A stretch of 64,000 bases of DNA from Pseudomonas brassicacearum (GTDB taxonomy: Bacteria; Pseudomonadota; Gammaproteobacteria; Pseudomonadales; Pseudomonadaceae), in assembly GCF_009601685.2 (NCBI RefSeq), contig NZ_CP045701.2, positions 3,224,001-3,288,000 on the forward strand, read 5' to 3'. Under the pieces are notes generated by a model. The model was not told the DNA's origin. It ran no database searches and worked only from the letters and a program-made list of their open reading frames with translations. A program made the position numbers and the translations under genes. Shown one piece after another: positions 33,401-42,731 of the stretch; within the stretch, counting starts at the first letter, position 1, and every line of letters starts with the position of its first letter.

Positions 33401-35590
33401 TGAGGTCTGTTCAGGCGTGCTCAGCCCCGCCAGGATACGCTCCGCCCAGGCGTCATGTTCCAGGTCCGCCTTGTACAGGTAGAGCGAGCGCGTGTCGGCC
33501 ATGTCTCCAATGGAATGCAGGGTCACGCCATCGTGGTAGCGCAACGTCAGGTCGCTGGGCCAACCCGGCAACTCCGCAACCGTCTGGACGATGCGCAAAT
33601 GCCCGGCTCGTGGTGTTTCATTGCGCAGTAGCCGTCCAATGGTGTACTGCACTTGCTGCCAACACCTTGCCTCATCCAGTGCATCGGCGAGTATCGCCGG
33701 CATCGGCTGCCCCTCTACTTGCAGGTAACGCAGATGCGCATCGCTGATGCCGACCTGGCGCTGCAGGATAAAGATCGTATTGTCATCCAGTTCGGTCGGC
33801 GTCTCGGCGAAGTTGCGCAGCAGTTCCAGGCGGCCCCGTTGCAATGGGTTGCGATGTGCCCATTGCCAACCACGGGCACGGCTCCATTCCAGGGGCGGCC
33901 GCACGCCTTGATGCCCCGCCGGCAGGCGCAGGTCCAAGGCATCGTTCGTGCCTTGGACCTCGAAGTAGCGGTCATCGATTCGCACCCACGCCTCGTTGGT
34001 CGTGCGCCAGACACCCCAGGCGTCTTGCTCCGCTTCCACAGGAGGCAAGCGCCTGGCTTCAAAAGGCCGGACATCGCCATTCCACAGGCGTGTGGAGCCG
34101 TCACCCACAGGCATCGGTTCCACCGTCCCACCGACGAAACCCAGGTAGGCACCTTGGGCGATCCCGAATAAAACGTTGAAGATATGTTCGATACCTTCTT
34201 GGGCATGACCTTCATTGAACGCCTGGATACCTTCGAAGATTTCATACACCAGCCGCACGCCCCCGACCGCTGCCGCCGTCATGCCGATGGGCGCGCAGAA
34301 CGGAAAGAACGTCGCCGCGAGCATGAGCGTGCGCTCGACAAGGCTTTCCCAGTAAGCGAGGCGCGCCATCAGCGCCTCCCGGTCCTGGGCCTCGGTGGAG
34401 ACCATCAGCGCACTGGCATTGGCAAAGGCATGGGCACGCCATTCGTGATAACAGGCCGGCCAGGGCGCCTCTCGCAGATCAATCAAACTCCAGGATACCT
34501 TGGGCATAGGTACCCGAATACGGCCGCCGTCCTCGCCCCGCTCGCCCTCGCGCCATCCCGTGATACGGGCATAGATTTCCTGGATCACGTTGGGGTGAGT
34601 ATCCACCTCCCACTCCACCTGATCATGCAGGGCCGCTCCCAGCCAGGCCTGCAAACGCAGCGGTAGGTAGCGCATCAGGCTTTCTCGATAGCTGCGTCTG
34701 CGTACCCGCTCGGTCAATTCAGCGGACATGGCTTGCAAACTGCTGAATTGCTTGAGCGGTGCCACCACATCATGGGGCATGTGCAGGACGATCGGGCGCA
34801 CGCCTTGGGCGTCTCCTTGCACGCCCCAATACACCCGGGCACCGAACAGCGGGACCGACAACAGTTCCAGCGACTTGACCTCACAGGCCAAAGGCGCAAC
34901 GGGCCGGGCTTGAAGTTGAATGCCGACAGAGGCCAGCAGCCGCTCACCGGTTTCATCGAGGCGCCCGTCCAACTTCGCCTCGTAGGCGTCATGAGTGAGC
35001 AGGCTGCGTGCATACGCCATATAGGCGCTGGCGATGGCAGGTACTTCGCCGCCAATGCGCGGCAGACGCCGTTCAAGCACCTTGCGGTAAGCGCCGCCGG
35101 CATCCATGCGCCGGCACAGACGCGCGAATTCGGCCGGGGTCGTGGGTAACAGGGTAGTGTCCGACGGCACGCCCCATGGGCGGAACTCTTGCGGCTTTCC
35201 CTGAATGAACAACTGGCCCTTGTTGTCGAAATCGCTGCCAGTGACCGCCTCGTCGGGCGCGTAATTGCGCATGGCCGCTTCCACCACCGACAGCGAGGGC
35301 TCATAGCTGTAGGGGCTGCGCCTGACCCTTGCCCGGCGTATGGCGTCGCCAGCACCGCCGAAGCCATTCACCGCAGGCCAGGCCTGTATTTCCGGCTGGA
35401 CCTGCAGCAGGTTGCGCGTGAAGGTTTCCGGCGCGGGCAGGTCGACAAGCCGTGCGTTGAGTGCGTCGCTGTCGCGCTGCAATTGCTGGGTCAGGCTCTT
35501 GAAGCGCTGCTGTCGTTCTCGCGACGCTCGTTTCAGCCAGATGGGTAGTCTGGCCTGGATAAAATCGACATGGGTATCTTGAGTGGACAC
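30488..35590 (-). CDS. Giant LRR toxin with dermonecrotic-type N-domain (DUF6543-like)
   Basis: 1700 residues from a GTG at 35590, chosen because AAGGAGGT lies just upstream; a longer frame begins at 35671. The N-terminus (HVDFIQARLPIWLKRASRERQQRFKSL) matches the DUF6543/dermonecrotic-toxin domain of pseudomonad toxins. A hydrophobic region near 440-510 (LAATFFPFCAPIGMTAAAVGGVRLVYEI) could insert in a membrane. Leucine-rich repeats cover about 1095-1370 (NLDTLHLHDNSLTAVP, GLEDLRLSGNNCRDLPDLPELVNLQELELSN). The last 330 residues do not show the CEDR-type catalytic cysteine of NEL ubiquitin ligases; the one Cys there is in DWLCDAQD. Activity unknown; secretion route and target are inferred to involve a host or rival. 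Confidence 0.8.
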   Translation of the reverse strand: MSTQDTHVDFIQARLPIWLKRASRERQQRFKSLTQQLQRDSDALNARLVDLPAPETFTRNLLQVQPEIQAWPAVNGFGGAGDAIRRARVRRSPYSYEPSLSVVEAAMRNYAPDEAVTGSDFDNKGQLFIQGKPQEFRPWGVPSDTTLLPTTPAEFARLCRRMDAGGAYRKVLERRLPRIGGEVPAIASAYMAYARSLLTHDAYEAKLDGRLDETGERLLASVGIQLQARPVAPLACEVKSLELLSVPLFGARVYWGVQGDAQGVRPIVLHMPHDVVAPLKQFSSLQAMSAELTERVRRRSYRESLMRYLPLRLQAWLGAALHDQVEWEVDTHPNVIQEIYARITGWREGERGEDGGRIRVPMPKVSWSLIDLREAPWPACYHEWRAHAFANASALMVSTEAQDREALMARLAYWESLVERTLMLAATFFPFCAPIGMTAAAVGGVRLVYEIFEGIQAFNEGHAQEGIEHIFNVLFGIAQGAYLGFVGGTVEPMPVGDGSTRLWNGDVRPFEARRLPPVEAEQDAWGVWRTTNEAWVRIDDRYFEVQGTNDALDLRLPAGHQGVRPPLEWSRARGWQWAHRNPLQRGRLELLRNFAETPTELDDNTIFILQRQVGISDAHLRYLQVEGQPMPAILADALDEARCWQQVQYTIGRLLRNETPRAGHLRIVQTVAELPGWPSDLTLRYHDGVTLHSIGDMADTRSLYLYKADLEHDAWAERILAGLSTPEQTSLLGQASLSLSPLERSRLLAGRWGRYLQRNARRVVDAMTRSTEADPLAGPVARAFPGLPESIANELASQALGQDRVRLYDGRVGEGLGSRCAEALRELRLSRALRALDRGESGVDRDRIIMGLVGSAPQLKGQVRLRLFLRELENPLEAGETGPLKIIRQEGEQYRPFDDEGNELANALDLEDALLRALPDDARQALGLNIWQGATLRSWLLAQALDDRPGLRPYLLIKPLGSRGVRPQWLNGRLGYPFSGRGRLPLQVWSTSLQARLERLYPSHAGIELARLQEILAREASRQGLSVENLVTQRENQWTTLDQELHQWEIHEGLHHPAESGIEAETRRSLRQDVAAEIRRAWRRAPDPDQEGGEQSLRLVGHNIGRLPPISVRFEHVEELVLVNMGLSEDPSAFLRMFPNLDTLHLHDNSLTAVPMAASELPALIELSLSNNPLNMDADVFAPLLGADSALHVRMLHLSGISSGGEAGASAAMVAAIDRLSGLSSLRELVWADNLHFTPQELQAITALPRLRALDLVRCGLRLDEQGSAFLRRATGLEDLRLSGNNCRDLPDLPELVNLQELELSNTGLDRVPALVLTVLSRPSSDMLILDLRNNRIANIQDDLLPALVERPRDDTVGLWLDDNPLPSAQIQALRAMAPEAFRYTVDDWLYLSPDFQRALEVARDDPGDRRFIDWFSGALRDADVSSPVGVAFGDRQRAATVLRRYTGYQDAYSPLPELIGDFDQQLRQLRVRLQARSLDRQPPDLAELELHFSMFEAVQRARLAQRDVPFEGFLFEQYAFWTYGLAQRYPLAELHQAQMTRETFIDWLCDAQDTFNNNDQTARTGEMTWRPYLGLMSQDWSEGLAIWDVVDDDLVDAFSGPVNPSRWPQVLLDNLAHPDADLPSPLESFMQGDRIVWHRVGLEAVADVDWATNQPVTLTEDQLRRTMAIYRSLKSREVEALVRRITTELVSAWWTTGAR

Positions 35591-35722
35591 GATGGACCTC
35601 CTTCCTTGGGGTCGATTGGGCTTTCGAAATGCTGAAGCACACGGGATTGAAGTGCCTGCGATGCTCGCCAAAACAGGGGCTCTTTGAAACCGTCCAACCG
35701 TTGCAAGGGGTTGCGGGGCCCG

Positions 35723-36673
35723 TCAGTACGCCGCTTTTTCACCCGCCCGGCTGCGCAGCAGATCAATGAACAAGCCCAACTCCCGGCTCACCGGTTCGCC
35801 CTTGCGGCGCAGCAACCCGAATGGCGCCAGTTGCACATCCAGCGCCACCGGCAACGCCACCACCAGGCCCATCTTCAGGTAATCGCGCAAGGCGGTTTCC
35901 GAGAGCACCATGATCGCGTCGGTCAGTTGAATCAGTTGCTGCATGGAATACACCGAGCTGCACTCGATGATGTCCGCCGGCGTTGGCAGCGCCAGGCGTT
36001 GCAACGCCTGATCGAGGCCGATGCGCGCCGGGCTGGTTTCCGGTTGCAGGATCCACGGCCAGTCGCTGACCAGTTCGGCCAGCGCCAGTTTCTTGCGTCG
36101 CGCCAGGGGGTGGCCGGCGTGGACCACCACCAGCAAGCGTTCGTTGCCCAACTGTTCGAACGCGTAGTGCTCACTGTCGGTGGCCGCGTTGCGCCGGGCG
36201 ATGGCCAGGTCGATGCGGCCCTGTTCCAGCAACTGGATCACCTGGTCGCTGGTGTCGCCCATGATGCGGATCCGCAGTTGTGGGTTGAGGGCCTTGATGC
36301 GGGCGATGGAGTCCATCACCAGGTCCGGCGCGGCGCCCATGATGGTGCCGATCGACAAATAGCCGTAACCGCCCTGCTGGCGCGCCAGCAGGTCTTCGGC
36401 GCAGCGGTCCAGGCCGCTGAGGGCCAACTCGGCGAAACGGATCAACTCCTGGCCCAGGGCGGTCGGGCGCATCCCCCGGGGCAGGCGCTCGAACAGATCG
36501 CAACCGAACATGTCCTCGATCTCGTGCAGCATCCGGGTCGCCGCCGGTTGCGACATGTTCAGGCTCTGGGAGGCGCGATGCAGGTTCTGGCTGGCGCTCA
36601 GGGCCACCAGCATGTGCAGGTGTTTATAACGCAGGCGGTTGAACAGGCTGCGGGACAGCACGGGATGGGTCAT
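35723..36673 (-). CDS. LysR-family regulator of the rhamnonate operon
   Basis: 316 residues. N-terminal wHTH: KHLHMLVALSASQNLHRASQSLNMSQPAATRMLHEIEDMFGCDLFERLPRGMRPT. The C-terminal part is the usual effector domain (GYGYLSIGTIMGAAPDLV). Similar to the galactose/carbohydrate-linked GbpR-type LysR proteins. Divergent from the MFS-dehydratase-aldolase-dehydrogenase operon, with an LTTR box between, so it very likely controls those genes in response to L-rhamnonate or a product. Confidence 0.9.
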   Translation of the reverse strand: MTHPVLSRSLFNRLRYKHLHMLVALSASQNLHRASQSLNMSQPAATRMLHEIEDMFGCDLFERLPRGMRPTALGQELIRFAELALSGLDRCAEDLLARQQGGYGYLSIGTIMGAAPDLVMDSIARIKALNPQLRIRIMGDTSDQVIQLLEQGRIDLAIARRNAATDSEHYAFEQLGNERLLVVVHAGHPLARRKKLALAELVSDWPWILQPETSPARIGLDQALQRLALPTPADIIECSSVYSMQQLIQLTDAIMVLSETALRDYLKMGLVVALPVALDVQLAPFGLLRRKGEPVSRELGLFIDLLRSRAGEKAAY

Positions 36674-36689
36674 CGAGGGCCTCTTGTAT

Positions 36690-36708
36690 CGATACCGTAA
36701 AGGTATCG
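36690..36708. promoter_or_regulatory. LysR-type operator (LTTR box)
   Basis: CGATACC-GTAAA-GGTATCG is a perfect 7-bp inverted repeat and contains ATAC-N7-GTAT, the standard LTTR arrangement. Lies between the divergent LysR and MFS starts, 17 nt before the LysR ATG. Confidence 0.75.
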
Positions 36709-36797
36709 CTTGTTAGCGAGATTCGATTTGTAACGCATCGTTAGCCGGCCGTACAGTCCAGCCCATAAGAACAAATACCTGCTAAAGGAACCCCGCG

Positions 36798-38093
36798 ATG
36801 AAGACTCTTCCTGCGTCTGTGCTGGCCAAGATTTCCTGGCGTCTGCTGCCCTTCCTGTTGCTGATGTACATCATGGCGTTTCTCGACCGCGCCAACGTCG
36901 GGTTCGCCAAACAGGCCTTCCAGGCCGACTCCGGTATAGGCGATGCGGCCTTCGCCTTTGGTGCCGGGGTGTTCTTTGCCGGCTACGCGCTACTGGAAGT
37001 GCCGAGCAACCTGATCCTGCACCGCGTCGGTGCCAGGTTGTGGATGTGCCGGATCATGGTCACCTGGGGCCTGGTGTCGGCCGCCATGGTCTTTGCCCAC
37101 GACGAAACGAGTTTCTACGTGCTGCGCTTCTTGCTGGGCGTGGCCGAAGCCGGGTTCTTTCCCGGTGTCATCCTCTACCTCACCTATTGGTTCCCCTCGG
37201 CGGCCCGGGGCAAGGCCATGGGCTTCTTCTATTTCGGCGCGCCGCTGGCGTTCATCTTCGGCAGCCCGCTGTCGGGCCTGTTGTTGGAGCTGGACGGTTT
37301 TGCCGGTGTTCAGGGCTGGCAGTGGTTGTTCGCCGTTGAAGGCCTGATGGCCTCGGCCGTGGGCATCTGGGCCTATTGGTACCTGGACAACCGCCCCGCC
37401 GATGCCAAATGGCTGACGGCAGAAGAGCGCCGTCAGGTCCAGGCGCTGCTCGATGCCGAGGACCAGCACAAACAATCCCACGGCCGCGGCTTGCTCAGCG
37501 TGCTGTGCCAACCCTCCGTGTTGTACCTGTGCCTGATTTACCTGCTGATCCAGGCCAGCGTCTATGGCGTGGTGTTTTACCTGCCGACCCAGGTGGGCGG
37601 CCTGATGGGCAGCAAGGTCGGGCTGATGGTGGGGCTGGTCACGGCAATTCCGTGGATCTGCGCCCTGTGCGCGGCCTATCTGATTCCCGGTTACAGCGAC
37701 CGCACCGGCCAGCGCCGCCGTACCGCCGCGTTGACTTTGCTGATGGCAGCCGCCGGGATCGCCTGTTCGGTGAGCGTGTCCAGCCCATTGCTGGGGATCG
37801 TTGCCCTGTGCTTCGCCGCTTCCGGCTTCATCGCCGTGCAACCGGTGTTCTGGACCTTTCCGTCCAGCTACCTGGCCGGCAGCGCGGCAGCAGCGGGCAT
37901 CGCGTTGATCAATTCCTTTGGCGCCCTCGGCGGCTTCATCGCCCCGGTGCTGAAAAATTGGGCCGAAGGCGCCTTCCACTCCCCCGCCGCGGGCCTCTAC
38001 CTGCTCTCCGTTACTACCGTTATCGCCGCGTTGCTGGTGCTGGGTATCCACTCGCCCGGCCAACGCGCTTCGAAGACGCCTGCCACTGTTTAA
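36798..38093 (+). CDS. MFS transporter, anion:cation symporter family
   Basis: 431 residues, about 12 membrane helices. Family signatures: [19 protein letters not shown] near the first helix, [31 protein letters not shown], and [30 protein letters not shown]. Such ACS-family proteins carry sugar acids and dicarboxylates with protons. As the first gene of the rhamnonate operon it probably imports L-rhamnonate. AAGGAA precedes the ATG. Confidence 0.9.
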   Translation: MKTLPASVLAKISWRLLPFLLLMYIMAFLDRANVGFAKQAFQADSGIGDAAFAFGAGVFFAGYALLEVPSNLILHRVGARLWMCRIMVTWGLVSAAMVFAHDETSFYVLRFLLGVAEAGFFPGVILYLTYWFPSAARGKAMGFFYFGAPLAFIFGSPLSGLLLELDGFAGVQGWQWLFAVEGLMASAVGIWAYWYLDNRPADAKWLTAEERRQVQALLDAEDQHKQSHGRGLLSVLCQPSVLYLCLIYLLIQASVYGVVFYLPTQVGGLMGSKVGLMVGLVTAIPWICALCAAYLIPGYSDRTGQRRRTAALTLLMAAAGIACSVSVSSPLLGIVALCFAASGFIAVQPVFWTFPSSYLAGSAAAAGIALINSFGALGGFIAPVLKNWAEGAFHSPAAGLYLLSVTTVIAALLVLGIHSPGQRASKTPATV

Positions 38094-38110
38094 CTCAAGG
38101 AGCTGCACAC

Positions 38111-39310
38111 ATGGGTATTCCCACAATCAAACACGTTCGCGCCTTCGTGCTTCGAGGCGGCGGCGCGGATTATCACGATCAGGCCGATGGCCATTGGATC
38201 GACGATCACATCGCCACACCCATGAGCAAGTACCCGGACTACCGCCAGAGCCGTCGCAGTTTCGGCATCAATGTGCTCGGCACCCTGGTGGTGGAAATCG
38301 AAGCCAGCGATGGCACCGTCGGGTTCGCCGTGACGACCGGTGGCGAGCCTGCGGCCTACATCGTTGAAAAGCACCTGGCACGATTTGTCGAAGGCGCCCG
38401 GGTGACCGACATCGAGAAGATCTGGGACCAGATGTACCAGTCGACGCTTTACTACGGTCGCAAGGGCCTGGTGATCAACACGATATCCGGTGTGGACCTG
38501 GCGCTCTGGGACTTGCTCGGCAAGATCCGCCAGGAGCCGGTGCATCAATTGCTCGGTGGCGCGGTGCGTGACGAGTTGCAGTTCTATGCCACCGGGGCAC
38601 GGCCGGACCTGGCGCAGAAAATGGGCTTCATCGGCGGCAAGATGCCGTTGCACCACGGCCCGGCCGAAGGCGAGCAAGGCCTGCGCAAGAATCTTGAAGC
38701 ACTGGCAACCATGCGCGAGCGGGTCGGCCCCGATTTCTGGCTGATGCTCGATTGCTGGATGAGCCTGGACCTCAACTACGCCACCCGGCTCGCGGTCGGC
38801 GCCCACGAGTACGGTTTGAAGTGGATCGAAGAGGCGTTGCCGCCCGACGACTATTGGGGCTACGCGGCGCTGCGCAACAACGTGCCCAAGGGCATGCTGG
38901 TAACCACCGGTGAGCATGAGGCCACACGCTGGGGCTTTCGCATGCTGTTGGAAATGGGCTGTTGCGACATCATCCAACCGGACGTTGGCTGGTGCGGCGG
39001 CCTCACCGAACTGGTGAAGATCTCGGCCCTGGCCGACGCCCACAATGCGCTGGTGATCCCCCACGGCTCATCGGTCTACAGCTATCACTTCGTCGCCACC
39101 CGACATAACAGCCCGTTCGCCGAGTTTCTGATGATGGCGCCCAAGGCCGACGAAGTGGTGCCGATGTTCCACCCGCAACTGTTGGGTGAACCGGTGCCGG
39201 TGGAAGGCCGCATGCGCCTGTCTGCCCTTGACCAACCTGGCTTCGGCGTGACGCTCAATCCGGATTGCCAGTTGCACCGGCCGTATCACCGCGAAAGGAG
39301 CACGCCATGA
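38111..39310 (+). CDS. rhmD: L-rhamnonate dehydratase
   Basis: 399 residues, enolase superfamily. Dehydrates L-rhamnonate to 2-keto-3-deoxy-L-rhamnonate. Highly similar in memory to E. coli Rhm[67 protein letters not shown]. The metal ligands are in [16 protein letters not shown] and TTGEHEA; the catalytic His in [15 protein letters not shown] lies before the ATG at 38111. Overlaps the aldolase gene by 4 nt. Confidence 0.95.
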   Translation: MGIPTIKHVRAFVLRGGGADYHDQADGHWIDDHIATPMSKYPDYRQSRRSFGINVLGTLVVEIEASDGTVGFAVTTGGEPAAYIVEKHLARFVEGARVTDIEKIWDQMYQSTLYYGRKGLVINTISGVDLALWDLLGKIRQEPVHQLLGGAVRDELQFYATGARPDLAQKMGFIGGKMPLHHGPAEGEQGLRKNLEALATMRERVGPDFWLMLDCWMSLDLNYATRLAVGAHEYGLKWIEEALPPDDYWGYAALRNNVPKGMLVTTGEHEATRWGFRMLLEMGCCDIIQPDVGWCGGLTELVKISALADAHNALVIPHGSSVYSYHFVATRHNSPFAEFLMMAPKADEVVPMFHPQLLGEPVPVEGRMRLSALDQPGFGVTLNPDCQLHRPYHRERSTP

Positions 39311-40107
39311 ACATGCCCCGCAACGCCTTCAAGGCCGCGCTCACCTCAACGCAAACCCAGTACGGTATCTGGGCCGGTTTCGCCAGCGGTTACGCCGCTG
39401 AAATCGTCGCCGGTACCGGTTACGACTGGATGCTGATCGATGGCGAGCACGCGCCCAACACCGTACCCAGCATACTCAGCCAGCTCCAGGCCGTGGCGCC
39501 CTATGCCACCTCGCCGGTGGTGCGGGCGGTGACCGGCGATACCAACCTGATCAAGCAGTTGCTGGATGTCGGTGCCCAGACCCTGATGATTCCCATGGTC
39601 GAAACCGCCGAGCAGGCCCAGGCCCTGGTGCGCGCCATGCGTTACCCGCCCCATGGCATTCGTGGAGTGGGCGGCGGCCTGACCCGCGCCACTCGTTGGG
39701 ACGGTGTGGCGAACTACCTCACCACCGCCCATGAAGAACTGTGCCTGATCGTCCAGGTGGAATCGCGCACGGGTGTGGAAAACGTCGAAGCCATCGCTGC
39801 AGTGGAGGGCGTGGACGCGGTGTTCATCGGCCCCGCCGACCTGTCCATCGGCCTCGGCCATGCAGGCAACCCGGGGCATCCCGAGGTACAGGAACGCATC
39901 CGGCACGCGGTTGACGCCACCCTCGCGGCGGGCAAGGCCTGCGGCATCCTGGCGCCCAACGAAGCCGATGCGCGTCGCTATCAGGCTTGGGGCTGCCAGT
40001 TCATTGCGGTGGCCATCGACATCAGCCTGCTGCGCCAGAGCGCCCAGGCCACCCTCGCCCGCTATCGCGAACCGAGCGCCCCCCAAGCGCCATCGCGCAC
40101 GTACTGA
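39307..40107 (+). CDS. rhmA: 2-keto-3-deoxy-L-rhamnonate aldolase (HpcH/HpaI family)
   Basis: 266 residues. Splits 2-keto-3-deoxy-L-rhamnonate into pyruvate and L-lactaldehyde. Class II metal-dependent: [19 protein letters not shown] holds the catalytic region, [13 protein letters not shown] and [13 protein letters not shown] supply metal ligands, and [13 protein letters not shown] is the family signature. Its ATG overlaps the rhmD stop (ATGA); a longer frame from 39265 reads into rhmD. Confidence 0.92.
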   Translation: MNMPRNAFKAALTSTQTQYGIWAGFASGYAAEIVAGTGYDWMLIDGEHAPNTVPSILSQLQAVAPYATSPVVRAVTGDTNLIKQLLDVGAQTLMIPMVETAEQAQALVRAMRYPPHGIRGVGGGLTRATRWDGVANYLTTAHEELCLIVQVESRTGVENVEAIAAVEGVDAVFIGPADLSIGLGHAGNPGHPEVQERIRHAVDATLAAGKACGILAPNEADARRYQAWGCQFIAVAIDISLLRQSAQATLARYREPSAPQAPSRTY

Positions 40108-40119
40108 AAGGAGCTGTCC

Positions 40120-41553
40120 ATGTCATCCGTTCCCGTATTCCAGAACTTCATCAACGGCCAGTTCACCCACAGCGAAACGCACCTGGACGTGTACAACCCG
40201 GCCACCGGTGCATTGCTGTCCCGGGTCCCGGCCTCCACTGCCAGCGACGTTGACCGGGCCTTGGCTGCCGCCCGCGCCGCGCAGCAAGACTGGTCAGCCA
40301 AACCGGCCATCGAACGCGCCGGCTACCTGCGGCGCATCGCCAGCAAACTGCGGGAGAACGTTGCGCACCTGGCACGCACCATCACCCTGGAACAAGGCAA
40401 GATCAGTGCTCTGGCCGAAGTGGAGGTGAACTTCACCGCTGACTACCTCAACTACATGGCCGAGTGGGCCCGGCGCATCGAAGGCGAAATCATCACCAGT
40501 GACCGCCCTGGGGAAAACATTTTCCTGTTCCGCAAGCCCCTGGGTGTGGTGGCGGGCATCCTGCCGTGGAATTTTCCGTTTTTCCTGATTGCTCGCAAAA
40601 TGGCCCCGGCGCTGTTGACCGGCAACACCATCGTTATCAAGCCCAGCGAAGAAACCCCGAACAACTGTTTCGAATTCGCCCGGTTGGTGGCCGAAACCGA
40701 TTTGCCACCCGGCGTATTCAACGTGGTGTGTGGCGACGGCCAAGTGGGCGCGGCCTTGAGCAGTCACAAAGGCGTGGACATGATCAGTTTTACCGGCAGC
40801 GTTGATACCGGCTCGCGGATCATGACGGCGGCTGCGGCGAACATCACCAAACTCAACCTGGAGCTGGGCGGCAAGGCCCCGGCCATTGTGTTGGCAGACG
40901 CTGACTTGGCGTTGGCGGTCAAGGCGATTCGCGACTCGCGGATCATCAACACCGGTCAAGTCTGTAACTGTGCCGAGCGGGTCTACGTGGAGCGCAAGGT
41001 CGCCGATCAATTCATCGAACGCATCAGCGCGGCCATGTCCGCCACTCGCTACGGCGACCCGCTGGCCGAGCCTGATGTCGAAATGGGCCCTTTGATCAAC
41101 CGCCAGGGCTTGGACAGCGTCGAGCGCAAAGTGCGGACCGCCCTGCAGCAAGGTGCCAGCCTGATCAGCGGAGGCCGCGTGGCAGACCGCCCCGACGGCT
41201 TGCACTTCCAACCCACCGTACTGGCCGGTTGCAACGCCTCGATGGACATCATGCGCGAGGAAATCTTCGGTCCGGTATTGCCCATCCAGATCGTCGACGA
41301 CCTGGACGAAGCGATCGCCCTGGCCAATGACTGCGACTATGGCCTGACCTCTTCGGTCTATACCCGGGACTTGAGCCGCGCCATGCACGCCATTCGAGGC
41401 CTGGACTTTGGCGAGACCTACGTCAACCGCGAAAACTTCGAAGCCATGCAAGGGTTCCATGCCGGGGTGCGCAAGTCCGGGGTGGGCGGGGCCGACGGCA
41501 AGCATGGTTTGTATGAGTACACCCATACCCATGCGGTGTACTTGCAAAGCTGA
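40120..41553 (+). CDS. aldA: Lactaldehyde dehydrogenase (AldA-like)
   Basis: 477 residues. Oxidises L-lactaldehyde to lactate with NAD, completing the pathway. PWNFPFFLIARKMAPALLTGNTIVIKPSE is the cofactor site, LELGGKAPAIV has the general-base Glu and NTGQVCNCAERVYV the catalytic Cys pair region typical of AldA. The C-terminal GETYVNRENFEAMQGFHAG is nearly that of E. coli AldA. AAAGGAG lies before the ATG, 12 nt after the aldolase stop; last gene of the operon. Confidence 0.93.
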   Translation: MSSVPVFQNFINGQFTHSETHLDVYNPATGALLSRVPASTASDVDRALAAARAAQQDWSAKPAIERAGYLRRIASKLRENVAHLARTITLEQGKISALAEVEVNFTADYLNYMAEWARRIEGEIITSDRPGENIFLFRKPLGVVAGILPWNFPFFLIARKMAPALLTGNTIVIKPSEETPNNCFEFARLVAETDLPPGVFNVVCGDGQVGAALSSHKGVDMISFTGSVDTGSRIMTAAAANITKLNLELGGKAPAIVLADADLALAVKAIRDSRIINTGQVCNCAERVYVERKVADQFIERISAAMSATRYGDPLAEPDVEMGPLINRQGLDSVERKVRTALQQGASLISGGRVADRPDGLHFQPTVLAGCNASMDIMREEIFGPVLPIQIVDDLDEAIALANDCDYGLTSSVYTRDLSRAMHAIRGLDFGETYVNRENFEAMQGFHAGVRKSGVGGADGKHGLYEYTHTHAVYLQS

Positions 41554-41623
41554 CCTGCGATAAACCAAGGCCTGGCGAGAAGCGCTTGCCCGTCAAGCTA
41601 AGCGCCCTGCCAGGCCGTGGTCA

Positions 41624-41950
41624 TCAAGCTGCCATTCGCTCACACGCGTCGGCACAAGACCGGCAGGCTTTTGCACAATCCTGGCAGTGTGTCGATTCGT
41701 GTTTGCCACACTCCTCACCACATGCACGGCAAATAGCCGCGCACACGCTGCACAGTTGTGCGGCGACGCGGCTGTCGCGCTTCATGAGCGTGGCGGCAAG
41801 CCGACAAAGGTCGGCGCAGTCACGGTCCAGTTCGATGCACTTGGCCATCATCTGTACGTTCTGCTCACGCAGGCAAGAAGCCGCGCAGGTTTCACAGGCC
41901 ATGGCGCAGGCGATGCATTCGGCTATGCAGGCTTCGTAACGACTGTTCAT
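41624..41950 (-). CDS. Four-helix-bundle copper storage protein (Csp3/DUF326-like)
   Basis: 108 residues with 19 cysteines, arranged as CxxxC, CxxC and CxxxCxxC pairs along predicted helices (CIAECIACAMACETCAASC at the N-terminus, CQDCAKACRSCADAC at the C-terminus). This matches the cytosolic Csp3 type that binds many Cu(I) ions inside a four-helix bundle. No signal peptide. No copper regulator or chaperone gene is adjacent. Monocistronic and convergent with the aldehyde dehydrogenase gene. Confidence 0.88.
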   Translation of the reverse strand: MNSRYEACIAECIACAMACETCAASCLREQNVQMMAKCIELDRDCADLCRLAATLMKRDSRVAAQLCSVCAAICRACGEECGKHESTHCQDCAKACRSCADACERMAA

Positions 41951-42074
41951 GGAAATCTCCTGTTGCGAGGTCGATTCAAGGGAGTTGTACCGCGCCTGAA
42001 CAAGGGCGATATAAGGTCCGACTCAGCCTTCAGTCCGGAGGTTTCGAAAAAAAAATTACAATTTTGTCAGTCGC

Positions 42075-42677
42075 TCAGACCACCAAGGTCAACCACGCCG
42101 ACACCAGCAGCATCACCGCCATGACCCGATTGAACCGTCCCATCGCCACGGCGGAACGGCAGAACCGTGCGGCGCCGCGGCCCAGGCAGGCCCAGACGGT
42201 CATGCATGGGATCGAAATGGCGAAAAATGCCAGGGACAGCCAGAGGACCCGCACGGTGCGGTCGGCCTCGGCACCCGCGAAAACGCTGACCACCGCCAAC
42301 GCCATCATCCAGGTTTTCGGGTTCACCAACTGCAACCCGGCGGCCCCTGCCAGGCCCAGCCGCGGGCCTTCGACGGGACGCTGCGGGTCGATGGCCTGGG
42401 CCGGCGCGCTGAAAATCTGCCAGGCCATCCAACTCAACCAGGCGATGCCCGCCCATGAGAGCAGCGTCTGAATCGTCGCATGGCGCGCCAACACGTCTCC
42501 CAACCCGGTGCCGACCAAAAGCACCAACAAGGCCGCCGCCGCGCAGGCGCCGAGGATGATCGGCACGGTGGTTGCCAGGCCGAAACGCGAGCTATGGCTC
42601 AACACCAGGATATTGGTCGGGCCCGGGGTGATGGAGGCGACAAACGCGAACAAGGCAAACGGCAGTAACTGGTCCAT
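42075..42677 (-). CDS. LysE/RhtB-family exporter
   Basis: 200 residues, about six hydrophobic segments. N-terminal FALFAFVASITPGPTNILVLSHSSRFG is the LysE signature, followed by IAWLSWMAWQIF and LQLVNPKTWMMALAVV. Exports amino acids or derivatives. The upstream AraC gene on the same strand is 54 nt away and probably controls it. Confidence 0.9.
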   Translation of the reverse strand: MDQLLPFALFAFVASITPGPTNILVLSHSSRFGLATTVPIILGACAAAALLVLLVGTGLGDVLARHATIQTLLSWAGIAWLSWMAWQIFSAPAQAIDPQRPVEGPRLGLAGAAGLQLVNPKTWMMALAVVSVFAGAEADRTVRVLWLSLAFFAISIPCMTVWACLGRGAARFCRSAVAMGRFNRVMAVMLLVSAWLTLVV

Positions 42678-42731
42678 GGAGCAACGTCTCGGTGAATGAT
42701 CGATCGCTTGATCATCCCCATGAAGCCGTGG

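Noticed and set aside
30488-35590. Annotation of the toxin as a NEL-type ubiquitin ligase
   Set aside because: The cysteine motif expected in NEL domains was not found in the C-terminal 330 residues, so only the LRR and dermonecrotic-type domains are claimed.
37376-38110. In-frame upstream extension of rhmD through the MFS transporter gene
   Set aside because: The extension is a shifted reading of the transporter; the RhmD family N-terminus and AAGGAG site set the start at 38111.
41950-42075. CueR-type operator upstream of the copper protein gene
   Set aside because: AACCTCC and GAAGGCT can be paired only loosely and no -35/-10 with 19-20 bp spacing fits.
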